A DNA stretch of 13,584 nt from Candidatus Scatousia excrementipullorum (GCA_017694215.1 JADIND010000197.1:1-13584), one strand, 5' to 3'; numbered from the stretch's first letter, positions 1 to 8,511 are shown. Notes: generated from the letters alone by a model not told the origin. Numbers and translations are program-made.

Positions 1-984
1 GACAGGAATACCGCAGAAAGTTTCTATCAAATATTTACCGACCATTGCAGCATGCAAAGACGTTCCGCAGGCTATTATTTGAATTCTGTTTAATTGGCGA
101 AGAGTTTCTTTTGTTAATTTTACTTCATTTAAAACTATATCTTCATCAGGAGCATGAAGTTTTCCTACCAGAATATTTCTTATAACATCAGGCTGCTCGT
201 GAATTTCTTTTAGCATAAAATGTTTGTAACCCATTTTGCTCAAAGCAACAGGTTCCCACGGAAGAATTTCAATTTTTGGTGCCAGTTCCATTGCCTCAGA
301 ATTTATCAAAACCATTTTTTCAGGGGTCAGAGTAACAATTTCATTATCATTCAAATAAACAGCCTTATTTGTATGCTTAATAATTGCCGGGACATCAGAT
401 GCTGCATAAAATTCACCTTCACCTATTCCTACAAGCAGCGGAGCATTTCTTTTTGTAGCAACAATGGTATTAGGGCAGTCATTATGCATTACACAAAGTG
501 CATAAGCCCCCTCAAGTTCTTTTGCGGCAAGTCTTACTGCTTCCGTCAAATTTTTAGTTTGAGCATATTTTCTTGCAACAAGATGTGCTGCGACTTCAGT
601 ATCTGTCTGTGAGCGGAAATGACAGCCTTCTGCTGTTAATTTTTCACGTAATTCTTTATAATTTTCGATAATACCGTTATGAACGATTGCCAGATTACCG
701 CAATTACAAGTATGCGGGTGGGCATTTAAAACAGTCGGAGCACCGTGAGTTGCCCAGCGGATATGCCCGATACCGCATGTAGCATTTTTAAACTCTGAAG
801 TATGCCCTGCAAGAACTTTGCATAAATTTTCAAGTTTACCCTCGGCTTTGTAAACTTTAACTTCTTCGTCACACTTAACAGCAATACCGGAAGAATCATA
901 CCCTCTGTATTCTAGCTGCCTTAAACCGTCAATTAATATATCGACGGCATTTTTATTACCTGTATATCCAACAATTCCACACAT
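1..984 (-). CDS. glmS: Glutamine--fructose-6-phosphate aminotransferase (isomerizing), N-terminal 328 residues, cut by window edge
   Basis: Makes glucosamine-6-phosphate from fructose-6-phosphate and glutamine, the first committed step to UDP-GlcNAc for peptidoglycan and lipopolysaccharide; cytosolic. The reading frame is open from the ATG at 984 to base 1 with no stop. The protein begins MCGIVGYTG, so Cys2 is exposed as the N-terminal nucleophile of a class II glutamine amidotransferase after Met removal. Further glutaminase motifs are GHIRWATHG (about 73-81), VHNGIIEN (about 101-108) and the SQTDTE stretch near 126-130. The first sugar-isomerase (SIS) domain starts near residue 302 with IIACGTSLHAA. 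The family is usually about 600 residues, so roughly half is missing, off the left end. A Shine-Dalgarno GGAGAG lies upstream of the ATG (about 995-1000). It lies downstream of ruvB on the same strand but has its own promoter. Identification is firm. Confidence 0.97.
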   Translation of the reverse strand, partial: MCGIVGYTGNKNAVDILIDGLRQLEYRGYDSSGIAVKCDEEVKVYKAEGKLENLCKVLAGHTSEFKNATCGIGHIRWATHGAPTVLNAHPHTCNCGNLAIVHNGIIENYKELREKLTAEGCHFRSQTDTEVAAHLVARKYAQTKNLTEAVRLAAKELEGAYALCVMHNDCPNTIVATKRNAPLLVGIGEGEFYAASDVPAIIKHTNKAVYLNDNEIVTLTPEKMVLINSEAMELAPKIEILPWEPVALSKMGYKHFMLKEIHEQPDVIRNILVGKLHAPDEDIVLNEVKLTKETLRQLNRIQIIACGTSLHAAMVGKYLIETFCGIPV

Positions 985-1026
985 ATCTTATCTTCTCTCC
1001 AATATAAAAATTCAGACTATACATAT

Positions 1027-1035
1027 ATTATAGCA
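1027..1035 (-). promoter_or_regulatory. Extended -10 promoter element for glmS
   Basis: Read leftward, the sequence is TGCTATAAT: a consensus TATAAT (1032 to 1027) preceded by TGn, an extended -10. The -35 position (about 1050-1055) is poor (AATAAT), as is common for extended -10 promoters. Transcription would begin near 1020, giving a leader of about 35 bases, too short for a glmS ribozyme. Only sequence match supports it. Confidence 0.55.
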
Positions 1036-1116
1036 TTAGAATTTTTAAAATTATTAATCCTTATAAAAGTTTTACAATCGATTATCAATCTATAGAACCT
1101 GACCTGAACACTAAAA

Positions 1117-2181
1117 TCAGAACAAATTTTGCTGCTCTGTAGAATTTCTATACCCAAGATGCCTGTATGCTGCAGGAGTAGCTTTTCTGCCCCGTGGGGT
1201 TCTCTGCAGCAAACCGGCTTGCAATAAAAACGGCTCGCAAACATCTTCAAGAGTTCTGGAATCTTCACCGAGAGCAGCGGCAAGAGTTTCAATCCCGACA
1301 GGCCCACCGTCATATTTTTCTATAATTGCAGTCAAAAGGCCCCTGTCAGTACTATCAAGCCCGTATTCATCGATACTTAATACATCAAGAGCCAGATTTG
1401 CAATTTTTTCATTAATGGTACCGTCAAATTTGACCAGAGCATAATCACTAACTCTTTTTATAAGCCTGTTTGCAATACGCGGAGTTCCCCTTGAGCGTCG
1501 AGCTATAGCTCGTGCACCATCATCAGTTATTTCAACCTCCAGAATACCTGCGGTTCTTTTTATTACCTGAGAAAGCTCCTCTTCCGTATAAAATTCAAGC
1601 CTGTGAATTATCCCGAACCTGTCACGCAGAGGCCCTGAAAGTTCTCCGGCTTTTGTTGTTGCACCAATTAAGGTAAATTTCGGCAAAGGAATTCTTAAAG
1701 TTTTGACGGTCTGGCTTTTACCGGTTGTCATATCAAGATAAAAATCTTCCATTGCAGGATATAAAATTTCTTCCGCAACCTTATTTAATCGGTGGATTTC
1801 ATCTATAAATAAAATTTCTCCGCCTTTTAATGACATAAGTATGCCGATTATATCCCTCGGACGCTCAAGTGCTGGTGCAGAAGTTATTTTTATTTCAACG
1901 CCCATCTGCTCTGCAATAACACCTGCAAGTGTAGTTTTTCCAAGTCCCGGCGGTCCGTAAAATAATAAATGATCAAGAGGTTTTTCTCTTTTTTTTGCAG
2001 CTTCTATAGTAATTTTTAAAGCCTCTTTCAATGCTGACTGCCCGATATAAGTATCAAAACTTTTCGGTCTGATAGAGTTTTCAAAATTTCTGTCATATTC
2101 TGCCGCTTCAGGCTTTATAACAGGATTCTTTGCATTTATGTCAACTTTTTTATAATCGTTATCGTCTGCAATTATACTCAT
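1117..2181 (-). CDS. ruvB: Holliday junction branch migration DNA helicase RuvB
   Basis: Hexameric AAA+ motor that, with RuvA, drives branch migration of Holliday junctions in recombinational repair. The 354 residues match the usual 330-350 plus a short N-terminal extension of about 25 residues. Visible motifs: Walker A GPPGLGKT (76-83, Lys82), Walker B ILFIDEIH (123-130, Asp127/Glu128), sensor 1 GATTKAG (173-179), the LRDRFG arginine-finger region (185-190) and sensor 2 RGTPRIANR (231-239). The C-terminal winged helix carries GGPVGIETLAAALGED and ends in the RTPRGRKAT stretch. The ATG at 2181 has AAGGAAAG just upstream on the minus strand. No ruvA or ruvC is adjacent. The 132 bases to glmS show no clear terminator, so some read-through is possible. 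Confidence 0.98.
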   Translation of the reverse strand: MSIIADDNDYKKVDINAKNPVIKPEAAEYDRNFENSIRPKSFDTYIGQSALKEALKITIEAAKKREKPLDHLLFYGPPGLGKTTLAGVIAEQMGVEIKITSAPALERPRDIIGILMSLKGGEILFIDEIHRLNKVAEEILYPAMEDFYLDMTTGKSQTVKTLRIPLPKFTLIGATTKAGELSGPLRDRFGIIHRLEFYTEEELSQVIKRTAGILEVEITDDGARAIARRSRGTPRIANRLIKRVSDYALVKFDGTINEKIANLALDVLSIDEYGLDSTDRGLLTAIIEKYDGGPVGIETLAAALGEDSRTLEDVCEPFLLQAGLLQRTPRGRKATPAAYRHLGYRNSTEQQNLF

Positions 2182-2209
2182 TGTCTTTCCTTAGATTTCA
2201 TGATAGCAT
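2181..2209 (+). promoter_or_regulatory. Putative dapL promoter overlapping the divergent ruvB promoter
   Basis: Rightward, TTGTCT (2181-2186), a 17-base spacer and TAGCAT (2204-2209) preceded by TGA form a plausible extended -10 promoter. Leftward, TGCTATCAT (2208 to 2200) is an extended -10 for ruvB, with a weak -35. The two -10 elements share bases 2204-2205, so the two polymerases could not both bind. Matches to consensus are moderate. Confidence 0.35.
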
Positions 2210-2256
2210 AAAATCAAGGTTAAGGAAAAATTATTAAGAATTAATAGGGAGAGAAA

Positions 2257-3423
2257 ATGAAAGTATCTGAACGTTTAGAAAAAATTCCTCCGTATCTTTT
2301 TGCGGAGATTGACAGAAAAATTGCAGAAGCCAAGGCTAAAGGCTTTGATATTATAAGTCTTGGTATAGGCGACCCTGATAAACCGACCTTGCAGCCAGTT
2401 GTTGATTCGATGCATAAAGCTATCGATAACCCTAAAAATCATGATTATCCGCCTTATAACGGTACCGAACAGTTCAGAAAAGCTGCATGCGACTGGATGA
2501 AAAGACGTTTCGGGGTAGAACTTGATGCTGATAAAGAAATGTTATGCAATATAGGTTCTAAAGAAGCTATTGCACACGTATTCTTTGCATTTGTTGACAA
2601 AGGCGACTACACACTTGTTCCTGATCCCGGATACCCTGTTTACCATAATGCAACGATATTTGCAGGAGGAACACCTTATCAGATGCCGCTGTTGGAAGAA
2701 AACGGCTATCTTCCAGATTTTGACAAAATTCCTGAAGATATTGCAAAAAAATCCAAAATTATGTTTTTAAATTACCCGAATAACCCGACAGGTGCAGTTG
2801 CTGATTTGGAATTTTTCAAAAAAGCAGTTGATTTCTGTAAAAAATATGACATACTTCTCTGTCAGGATATGGCATATTCTGAAATGACTTATGACGGATA
2901 TAAAGCACCTTCCGTACTTCAGGTTGAAGGTGCTAAAGATGTTGCTATTGAGTTTTATTCACATTCAAAATCCTACAATATGACCGGATGGCGTGTCGGA
3001 TTTGTTTGCGGGAACGCAGATGCTGTTAAAGCTCTCGGAACTATCAAAAATAATATTGACAGCGGAACATTTAAGGCTATTCAGGAAGCGGCAACAGCTG
3101 CTTTCACAATAGATAACAAATACATTGAAGACTTGAACAACATGTATCAGCAAAGAAGAGATGCCGCAGAAGAAGGGCTCCGCGAACTCGGCTGGAATAT
3201 AAAACCGTCTAAGGCAACATTTTATCTGTGGCTGCCTGTTACAAGAGGAATGTCTTCAGAAGAATTTGTAACTGCAATGCTTGAAAAAGCCCATGTTGTA
3301 GTTCCGCCCGGAAACGGTTACGGCCAATACGGCGAAGGCTATTTCCGTATTGCTCTTACAAAAGACGTTGATACAATCAAGGAATGTATCCGACGTATGA
3401 AAGAAGCGGGTATTCATTACTGA
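2257..3423 (+). CDS. dapL: LL-diaminopimelate aminotransferase
   Basis: PLP-dependent class I/II aminotransferase that converts tetrahydrodipicolinate directly to LL-diaminopimelate with glutamate as amino donor, bypassing the succinyl/acetyl steps of lysine and peptidoglycan synthesis. The pathway is known from cyanobacteria, plants and some other bacteria. The 388-residue length fits the family. Seen: SLGIGDPDKPT near the N-terminus (34-44), PNNPTG cofactor motif (174-179), Asp204 and Tyr207 of the PLP pocket, Lys238 in SHSKSYNMTGWR as the Schiff-base lysine, and Arg364 (YFRIALT) for the substrate carboxylate. AGGGAG at 2246-2251 gives a good ribosome binding site. A terminator follows the TGA directly, so it is monocistronic. 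Other fold-type I aminotransferases share these motifs, but the N-terminal sequence is DapL-like. Confidence 0.92.
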   Translation: MKVSERLEKIPPYLFAEIDRKIAEAKAKGFDIISLGIGDPDKPTLQPVVDSMHKAIDNPKNHDYPPYNGTEQFRKAACDWMKRRFGVELDADKEMLCNIGSKEAIAHVFFAFVDKGDYTLVPDPGYPVYHNATIFAGGTPYQMPLLEENGYLPDFDKIPEDIAKKSKIMFLNYPNNPTGAVADLEFFKKAVDFCKKYDILLCQDMAYSEMTYDGYKAPSVLQVEGAKDVAIEFYSHSKSYNMTGWRVGFVCGNADAVKALGTIKNNIDSGTFKAIQEAATAAFTIDNKYIEDLNNMYQQRRDAAEEGLRELGWNIKPSKATFYLWLPVTRGMSSEEFVTAMLEKAHVVVPPGNGYGQYGEGYFRIALTKDVDTIKECIRRMKEAGIHY

Positions 3424-3424
3424 T

Positions 3425-3452
3425 AAAAAAGGCGGTTTTAGCCGCCTTTTTT
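3425..3452 (+). terminator. Intrinsic terminator after dapL
   Basis: A-run plus GGCGG (3425-3435), loop TTTTAG, then CCGCC followed by six T (3442-3452). The stem can extend through A/T pairing to 11 base pairs. It begins two bases after the dapL stop and isolates dapL from the next operon. The A-run on the other side makes it potentially bidirectional. Confidence 0.93.
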
Positions 3453-3482
3453 AAATAAGTTGCTTAATTATTATTAACGAAA

Positions 3483-3511
3483 TTGTTTATTTAACTTTAA
3501 TATGATATAAT
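3483..3511 (+). promoter_or_regulatory. Promoter of the zinc-ribbon/glgA operon, predicted leaderless
   Basis: TTGTTT (3483-3488), an exact 17-base spacer, then TATAAT (3506-3511) preceded by TGA (3503-3505): a near-consensus sigma-70 promoter with an extended -10. The A of the ATG is at 3518, seven bases past the -10, where transcription should start. The bases before the ATG are all A/T except the G of the TGA and contain no Shine-Dalgarno, so the message probably has no leader. Confidence 0.75.
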
Positions 3512-3517
3512 TTTTAT

Positions 3518-6500
3518 ATGGAATGTCCAAAATGCGGGTTAGAAATAGATGAGAGAACGATTGTCTGTCCGAACTGTAAAAAAGTTCTGAAGGTTGTTTG
3601 TCCAGTCTGTAAAACCATAAATAAAACCAATACCTGTAAAAATTGCGGATATGTAATTATCGGTAAGTGTAATAAATGCGGAAAAATTAACCTTACCGGC
3701 GACAAGAAGTGTAAAAAATGCGGCTTTGATCTTGAACAGAGTGTCATTTTAAATGAAGCCAATACAGACAAATTTGTCTGCGTAACTCTTGAATTTCCGA
3801 ATATGAACGAGATGAAAGTCGTTCTTGGTTCTGCAAAACTGCTGAACAAATTCAGACAAAATATTGATAAAATCATTCATGATACGGCAAAAGAATTCGG
3901 TGTCAGACGCCAGATTGTCGGGAATAAATATGTCATTAGATTTGATAAGGATTATACATTTAATACATCTGCAAACACAGCAATCAGTACTATTATAAAG
4001 ATGCTGACCGAAATAACAAAAGTCAACTACAGGCTCACAAATAAAGCAAATACAACCACCCGCTGCAATGTATTTATGTTCCAGCGAACCATTAAAGATA
4101 ACCCGTATAATATTGATTCCGGATTCAATATCAACATGGTTGCATATTCCGATGATATCAAAAAGCAAATGTTGAATACTTTTCAGGTTATTGCGGATGA
4201 AGAAACCGTTGCAGCACTTTCTAAAGAAGGTTATTACTGTTCCCCGTTGAGTTCAACCATGCTCGGCGGAAAAATGGTGATGTTCTCACAGGTTGATATT
4301 TCAAAAGATATTGTCATTAATTATGATGAACTCATTGATAAAGAAGAAGAAGCTCAAATTCCAAACTTTGTCCAAAATATGCTGATTGAACAGGACAAAC
4401 TCGACGGAGAAGCCTTGAGCAAAATGGAACGGCCTTACGATCCTGATGCGATTTATGATATTGAAACAATTCATTTCAATGAAATTAAATGCGACTTCAT
4501 AAGAACTCAAAATATTGATGTTTTCTATCATCTGGTAAATAAATTTCAAGCTGTTCCGAAAGGCATTACAGCTCTAAAAACCGACCCGCTTTATGTTCCT
4601 TATTCTCTAAAGGTTTTAACTTCCATTGCAGATTTGGGTATTTATAAAAATATTATTACAGTAACCTGTTATGACGAGATGAAATATTCTCCGTATTCTT
4701 TCTTCAGGGATCTTGTTGCGGCTATCTTTGAATATACCGTTTCCCAGCAATTATTCTCGGAAAATGATTTTTCAATGTTCCGCTCTATAGATAATAACGG
4801 ACTTATAAAAGATTTAGTCACCCTGAAAGAACGAAATATTGAAAATCCTCAGGATACAAGACTCACGTATTTTGATATATTCTTGACACTGCTGCAGGCA
4901 ATCCCGAATACTTTAATATTTATTGAGAATTTTGATTATATAGATTCAAGTTCTTATGATGTGTTAAAATATCTGTTCGGTGCATTCGAAAAGCTGGACA
5001 TAAGCTATTTAATCCAGTATTCAAAGGACTTTTCGCTGCACAAGGATATGCACTTCCTTTTAAGCAAACCTTATTACACGGAAATAACCCTCAAACCGAC
5101 CCCGTTTGAAAAAATGATTGAGGAAAACAAGGATTATTACCGCAATATAATGGAGACGTTCTATTTTCAGCGTATTGCAAAATACTCATACGGAAGTATT
5201 CTTTTCCTTGATATCGCATTGCAATACCTTATTGAAGCCGGCGTTTTTGAAGCAACGGACGATACAATTAATCTGATTAATCCGAAAACAATTATCATTC
5301 CGTCCAGCCTGAATAAGCTAATAAAACGGCGATTAAATCTGCTGCAGGATTATCCTGATGCTATAAAATTTCTCACGGAAGTAGTTCTTCTCGGACCGAG
5401 AATTGACCAGAAAACAATCAAAAGCATAGGCGGAAAAGACATTGATGACATTATTGAAAAGCTTTCCGATATGGGGTATATCTATTTCTATAATAACTGC
5501 ATGTATTTCCCGAATTACAACCTGTTAAGAACCAATCTGCTTGAAACATTAAATAAAGACCAGTTAAAATCCGTATCGGATGAGTTATTTGAAAAAGTTT
5601 TTGCTAACAGCATGCCTGCACCGGAAAAAGCTTATCTGTACGGTCTTATGGATGATCACAGGTCAGAATTTCTTGAATGGGAAAAACTTGCAAAAATTAA
5701 CCTGTCATTAGGCGATTTTAATGCATATTTGAATTGTGCAAACAAAATCCTTGAATTACTTGAGTTAAATCAAGACGAAGAAGCCCAGGAAGATATTGAC
5801 AAATACAAAATGGAATTATACGAAAATATTGCAACAAATCTGTTTGAATATAATCCTGAAAAAACAGAACGTCTTGCTCAGGCAACCCTTGCAAATCTGG
5901 AAAAAACTACAGATTACGAAAAAATTATTACACTATGTAATAAAATGATTCAGGGCTATCTGTTCATGGGCAATTATATGCATGCATTGGAATTAACACA
6001 TAAAGTTCTCGGACTTTTGCCTAACTCTTCAATAGACCCGACTACAACAAACTTTAACCAGTATTTCTTCCTGATGAGCGTTGTACATGTTGAAATTTTG
6101 TTTAATATAGGAGCTTGGGAAGATTGCCTTGATATTGGTTATAGCGTACTAAATGTAGTTAACCAGAATACATTAAATGTACTCAAGCCTGATTACATGA
6201 CCGCAGAACAGTTTGAATCCGTGATTATGGACACAATCGGATATGTTGCCATGGCAAATATTCTGCAACTAAAAGGTAATGTACATGAATTTTTGAATAT
6301 AGTAAGAACTGATCTCATAAATGTGCCGCACTCATATGATATATTTATAGCACTGCAGGACTTGATATTCGGAAGAGTGCCGCAGTATGACAAATCTCTT
6401 GTTTCGTCAAAAGACAAATTCTCAGGCGTTGTATTTCATATTATAGAAGCATTTGTAAGATGCAGGCATGACTATAATGTATTTGCGGAAGAAATATATG

Positions 6501-7033
6501 AAGCAAAAGTCCTTGCAAAATACAACGGGTTATATCAGCTTGAACTATTTACGGATTTAATGATTGCTTATTCATACATCAAACTGAATTCACTTGAAAA
6601 AGCATCCCTGATTATCTATAAAATCATCAAAACCGCAAACGAAAACGGCATGAACAATATATTGTATCTGGCATGGTATATAATGAGTGAACTTAACCTT
6701 GCACAGGGCAGATATATAGTAACCTACGGAATTGTAAACAACTCTCTGATACAACTTGAAAAAACTGAAAATGCAAATGAATATCTGCTACTGCTGTTTA
6801 AATACAATATGTATAAGGTATTACGCTTTAAAGGGCAGGAAGAAAATGCAGAAATTTGTCTGGCACAGGCTGGTTACATTGCTCAAAAATATAATATTAT
6901 GTTTGAATTTGACACTGACCCGAACCATTTCATTGCCCTTGTTGACCCAGATGAGGAAATAATTCCTCAAGATGCCAACAAATACGAAAATGCAGATATA
7001 AATGAGGTATTAAACCCCGAAAGTGAGGAATAA
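3518..7033 (+). CDS. Zinc-ribbon / degenerate class III cyclase / degenerate STAND NTPase / TPR-like protein (predicted pseudoenzyme scaffold)
   Basis: 1171 residues with no signal peptide or membrane segment seen. Residues 1-70 carry six CxxC pairs (Cys3/6, 17/20, 28/31, 40/43, 51/54, 65/68), enough for three zinc ribbons. Residues about 85-262 align by eye with class III nucleotidyl cyclase domains, including a closing segment like the usual lKG...V strand, but both metal-binding Asp positions read Asn (Asn95, Asn136). Residues about 325-530 follow the AAA/STAND module: the P-loop position is TDPLYVPY (355-362) instead of GxxGxGKS, while a Walker-B-like FIENFDYID (468-476) persists. A winged-helix-like segment (about 596-695) and a helical, TPR-like tail complete the known cyclase-NTPase-TPR layout. 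Its stop overlaps glgA's start, suggesting a role linked to glycogen metabolism (inference). The ATG start is fixed by the first zinc ribbon. Active function is unknown; domain calls are by eye. Confidence 0.85.
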   Translation: MECPKCGLEIDERTIVCPNCKKVLKVVCPVCKTINKTNTCKNCGYVIIGKCNKCGKINLTGDKKCKKCGFDLEQSVILNEANTDKFVCVTLEFPNMNEMKVVLGSAKLLNKFRQNIDKIIHDTAKEFGVRRQIVGNKYVIRFDKDYTFNTSANTAISTIIKMLTEITKVNYRLTNKANTTTRCNVFMFQRTIKDNPYNIDSGFNINMVAYSDDIKKQMLNTFQVIADEETVAALSKEGYYCSPLSSTMLGGKMVMFSQVDISKDIVINYDELIDKEEEAQIPNFVQNMLIEQDKLDGEALSKMERPYDPDAIYDIETIHFNEIKCDFIRTQNIDVFYHLVNKFQAVPKGITALKTDPLYVPYSLKVLTSIADLGIYKNIITVTCYDEMKYSPYSFFRDLVAAIFEYTVSQQLFSENDFSMFRSIDNNGLIKDLVTLKERNIENPQDTRLTYFDIFLTLLQAIPNTLIFIENFDYIDSSSYDVLKYLFGAFEKLDISYLIQYSKDFSLHKDMHFLLSKPYYTEITLKPTPFEKMIEENKDYYRNIMETFYFQRIAKYSYGSILFLDIALQYLIEAGVFEATDDTINLINPKTIIIPSSLNKLIKRRLNLLQDYPDAIKFLTEVVLLGPRIDQKTIKSIGGKDIDDIIEKLSDMGYIYFYNNCMYFPNYNLLRTNLLETLNKDQLKSVSDELFEKVFANSMPAPEKAYLYGLMDDHRSEFLEWEKLAKINLSLGDFNAYLNCANKILELLELNQDEEAQEDIDKYKMELYENIATNLFEYNPEKTERLAQATLANLEKTTDYEKIITLCNKMIQGYLFMGNYMHALELTHKVLGLLPNSSIDPTTTNFNQYFFLMSVVHVEILFNIGAWEDCLDIGYSVLNVVNQNTLNVLKPDYMTAEQFESVIMDTIGYVAMANILQLKGNVHEFLNIVRTDLINVPHSYDIFIALQDLIFGRVPQYDKSLVSSKDKFSGVVFHIIEAFVRCRHDYNVFAEEIYEAKVLAKYNGLYQLELFTDLMIAYSYIKLNSLEKASLIIYKIIKTANENGMNNILYLAWYIMSELNLAQGRYIVTYGIVNNSLIQLEKTENANEYLLLLFKYNMYKVLRFKGQEENAEICLAQAGYIAQKYNIMFEFDTDPNHFIALVDPDEEIIPQDANKYENADINEVLNPESEE

Positions 7034-8478
7034 TGAAAATATTATTTGCAGCCGCAGAAGTAGCACCTTTTTCCAAAGCCGGAGGATTGGCTGATGTGGT
7101 AGGAAGCCTTCCGAAAGAGCTTGAGAAACAGGCTGAAATTGCAATATTTACCCCGTTACACGGATGTATAGACGTCGACAAATACGGGATAAAAGAACTT
7201 GAAAATTCTTCCCTGTGGCTTACTTTCGGAAATCAAGGGCACAGATTCAGACTTTTTATGTGCAAACTTCCAGGCACAGATATAAATGTATTTTTTGTAC
7301 ATAATGACTGGTATTTTACATGCTTTAAAGAAGTTTACCCGAAATGGCTTGATACAAGATACGAACATGAACGCTACATAGCATTCTCGCTTGCAGTCAT
7401 GGAATATGCAAAACTTCTGAATTTCAGAGCAGATGTAATCCATGCCAATGACTGGCATACCGCAATGATTCCTGTATATTTAAAAAGCAATTACAGATAC
7501 GATGAATACTGGCAGAATACCAAAACAGTCTTTGAAATTCATAATCTTGCATATCAGGGCGTATGGTTTGAAGATGTTCTCGACTTCGCAAATATGAGAA
7601 AAGATATTGTTTACAATGAATGGGGTGTGGAACATTACGGCAAAGTAAACTGGATGAAAGGTGCGATAAATTACTCTGATGCCATTATTGCTGTATCTCC
7701 TACTTATGCCAGAGAAATTCTTACAGGTGAATACGGGGAAGGCATGGACTACACTCTTAGAGGAGCCACTTATAAACTGCACGGAATCTTAAACGGAATA
7801 GATTATGATGTGTTTAACCCTAAAAAAGATAAAACTATTGTCAAAAATTACGATATTAAAAACATTAACAACAAAGATGAAAACAAAAAGAAAATATGTG
7901 AAGAATTCGGACTTGAATACAATCCGGAAAGACCGCTTTTTGCCTGCATTTCACGACTTGTGCCTCAAAAAGGCTTTGACTTAATCAGACAGGCAGAAAA
8001 CGATTTAAAAAACACACCGGCAGACTTTGTATTTCTGGGTAGCGGAAATCATGATTACGAAAATCTTTTAATATGGCTTTCAAACAATTCGTCAAACATC
8101 AGAGCATACATAGGCTACAGAGCGGACTTAGCCAATCAAATTTATGCGGGAAGCGACTTTTACCTCATGCCTTCAAAATTTGAACCGTGCGGCTTGAGTC
8201 AGCTTATTGCAATGAGATACGGTTCTCTGCCTGTAGTGCGAGCAACCGGAGGACTGGAAGATACGGTTGTCGGTTATCCGCTTGCTGATTCAACCGGATT
8301 TAAGTTCTGGGGCTACGACGGCGGAAGCATGATGTCCGCAATAAACTGTGCTCTGAATGTTTACAAAGACAAATATACCTTCAATGCAATGAGAAAATCT
8401 GCTATGGAATCGGATTTCTCGTGGAAAAAAAGTTCTAACGAATATATGAATTTATATAAAGAATTAACGAATAAATAA
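7033..8478 (+). CDS. glgA: Glycogen (starch) synthase, GT5 family
   Basis: Transfers glucose from ADP-glucose to the non-reducing end of alpha-1,4-glucan. 481 residues is normal for bacterial GlgA. Seen: the ADP-glucose-binding KAGGL (Lys15-Leu19) in the opening AEVAPFSKAGGLADV, HANDWHTA (137-144), NGIDYDVFNP (254-262), SRLVPQKGFDL (307-317, Arg308/Lys313 phosphate contacts) and EPCGLSQL (384-391) followed by RATGGLEDTV, the donor site of GT-B retaining glycosyltransferases. The ATG overlaps the upstream stop as TAATG, and GAGGAA (7025-7030) inside the upstream gene serves as ribosome binding site, so translation is probably coupled. No other glycogen genes (glgB, glgC, glgP) lie in the window. 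Some GT5 enzymes use UDP-glucose; the donor cannot be fixed from sequence here. Confidence 0.96.
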   Translation: MKILFAAAEVAPFSKAGGLADVVGSLPKELEKQAEIAIFTPLHGCIDVDKYGIKELENSSLWLTFGNQGHRFRLFMCKLPGTDINVFFVHNDWYFTCFKEVYPKWLDTRYEHERYIAFSLAVMEYAKLLNFRADVIHANDWHTAMIPVYLKSNYRYDEYWQNTKTVFEIHNLAYQGVWFEDVLDFANMRKDIVYNEWGVEHYGKVNWMKGAINYSDAIIAVSPTYAREILTGEYGEGMDYTLRGATYKLHGILNGIDYDVFNPKKDKTIVKNYDIKNINNKDENKKKICEEFGLEYNPERPLFACISRLVPQKGFDLIRQAENDLKNTPADFVFLGSGNHDYENLLIWLSNNSSNIRAYIGYRADLANQIYAGSDFYLMPSKFEPCGLSQLIAMRYGSLPVVRATGGLEDTVVGYPLADSTGFKFWGYDGGSMMSAINCALNVYKDKYTFNAMRKSAMESDFSWKKSSNEYMNLYKELTNK

Positions 8479-8480
8479 GC

Positions 8481-8511
8481 AAAAAAAAGTTGCCAAAGAG
8501 TATTCGGCAAC
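8481..8511 (-). terminator. Hairpin terminator oriented leftward, with no leftward gene upstream of it
   Basis: GTTGCC (8489-8494) pairs with GGCAAC (8506-8511); A8496-T8504 and A8497-T8503 can also pair inside. On the minus strand the stem is followed by eight T (8488-8481), the normal form of an intrinsic terminator. On the plus strand the stem is followed by ATTAAATAA, with no T-run, so it is a poor terminator for glgA. Confidence 0.7.

Noticed and set aside
220..612. Rightward 130-codon open frame across glmS
   Set aside because: It is antisense to a clear glmS frame with conserved motifs, and its product has no recognisable features.
985..1116. Possible glmS ribozyme/riboswitch upstream of glmS
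   Set aside because: The predicted leader is only about 35 bases, the whole gap is 132 bases, and no conserved glmS ribozyme core was seen.
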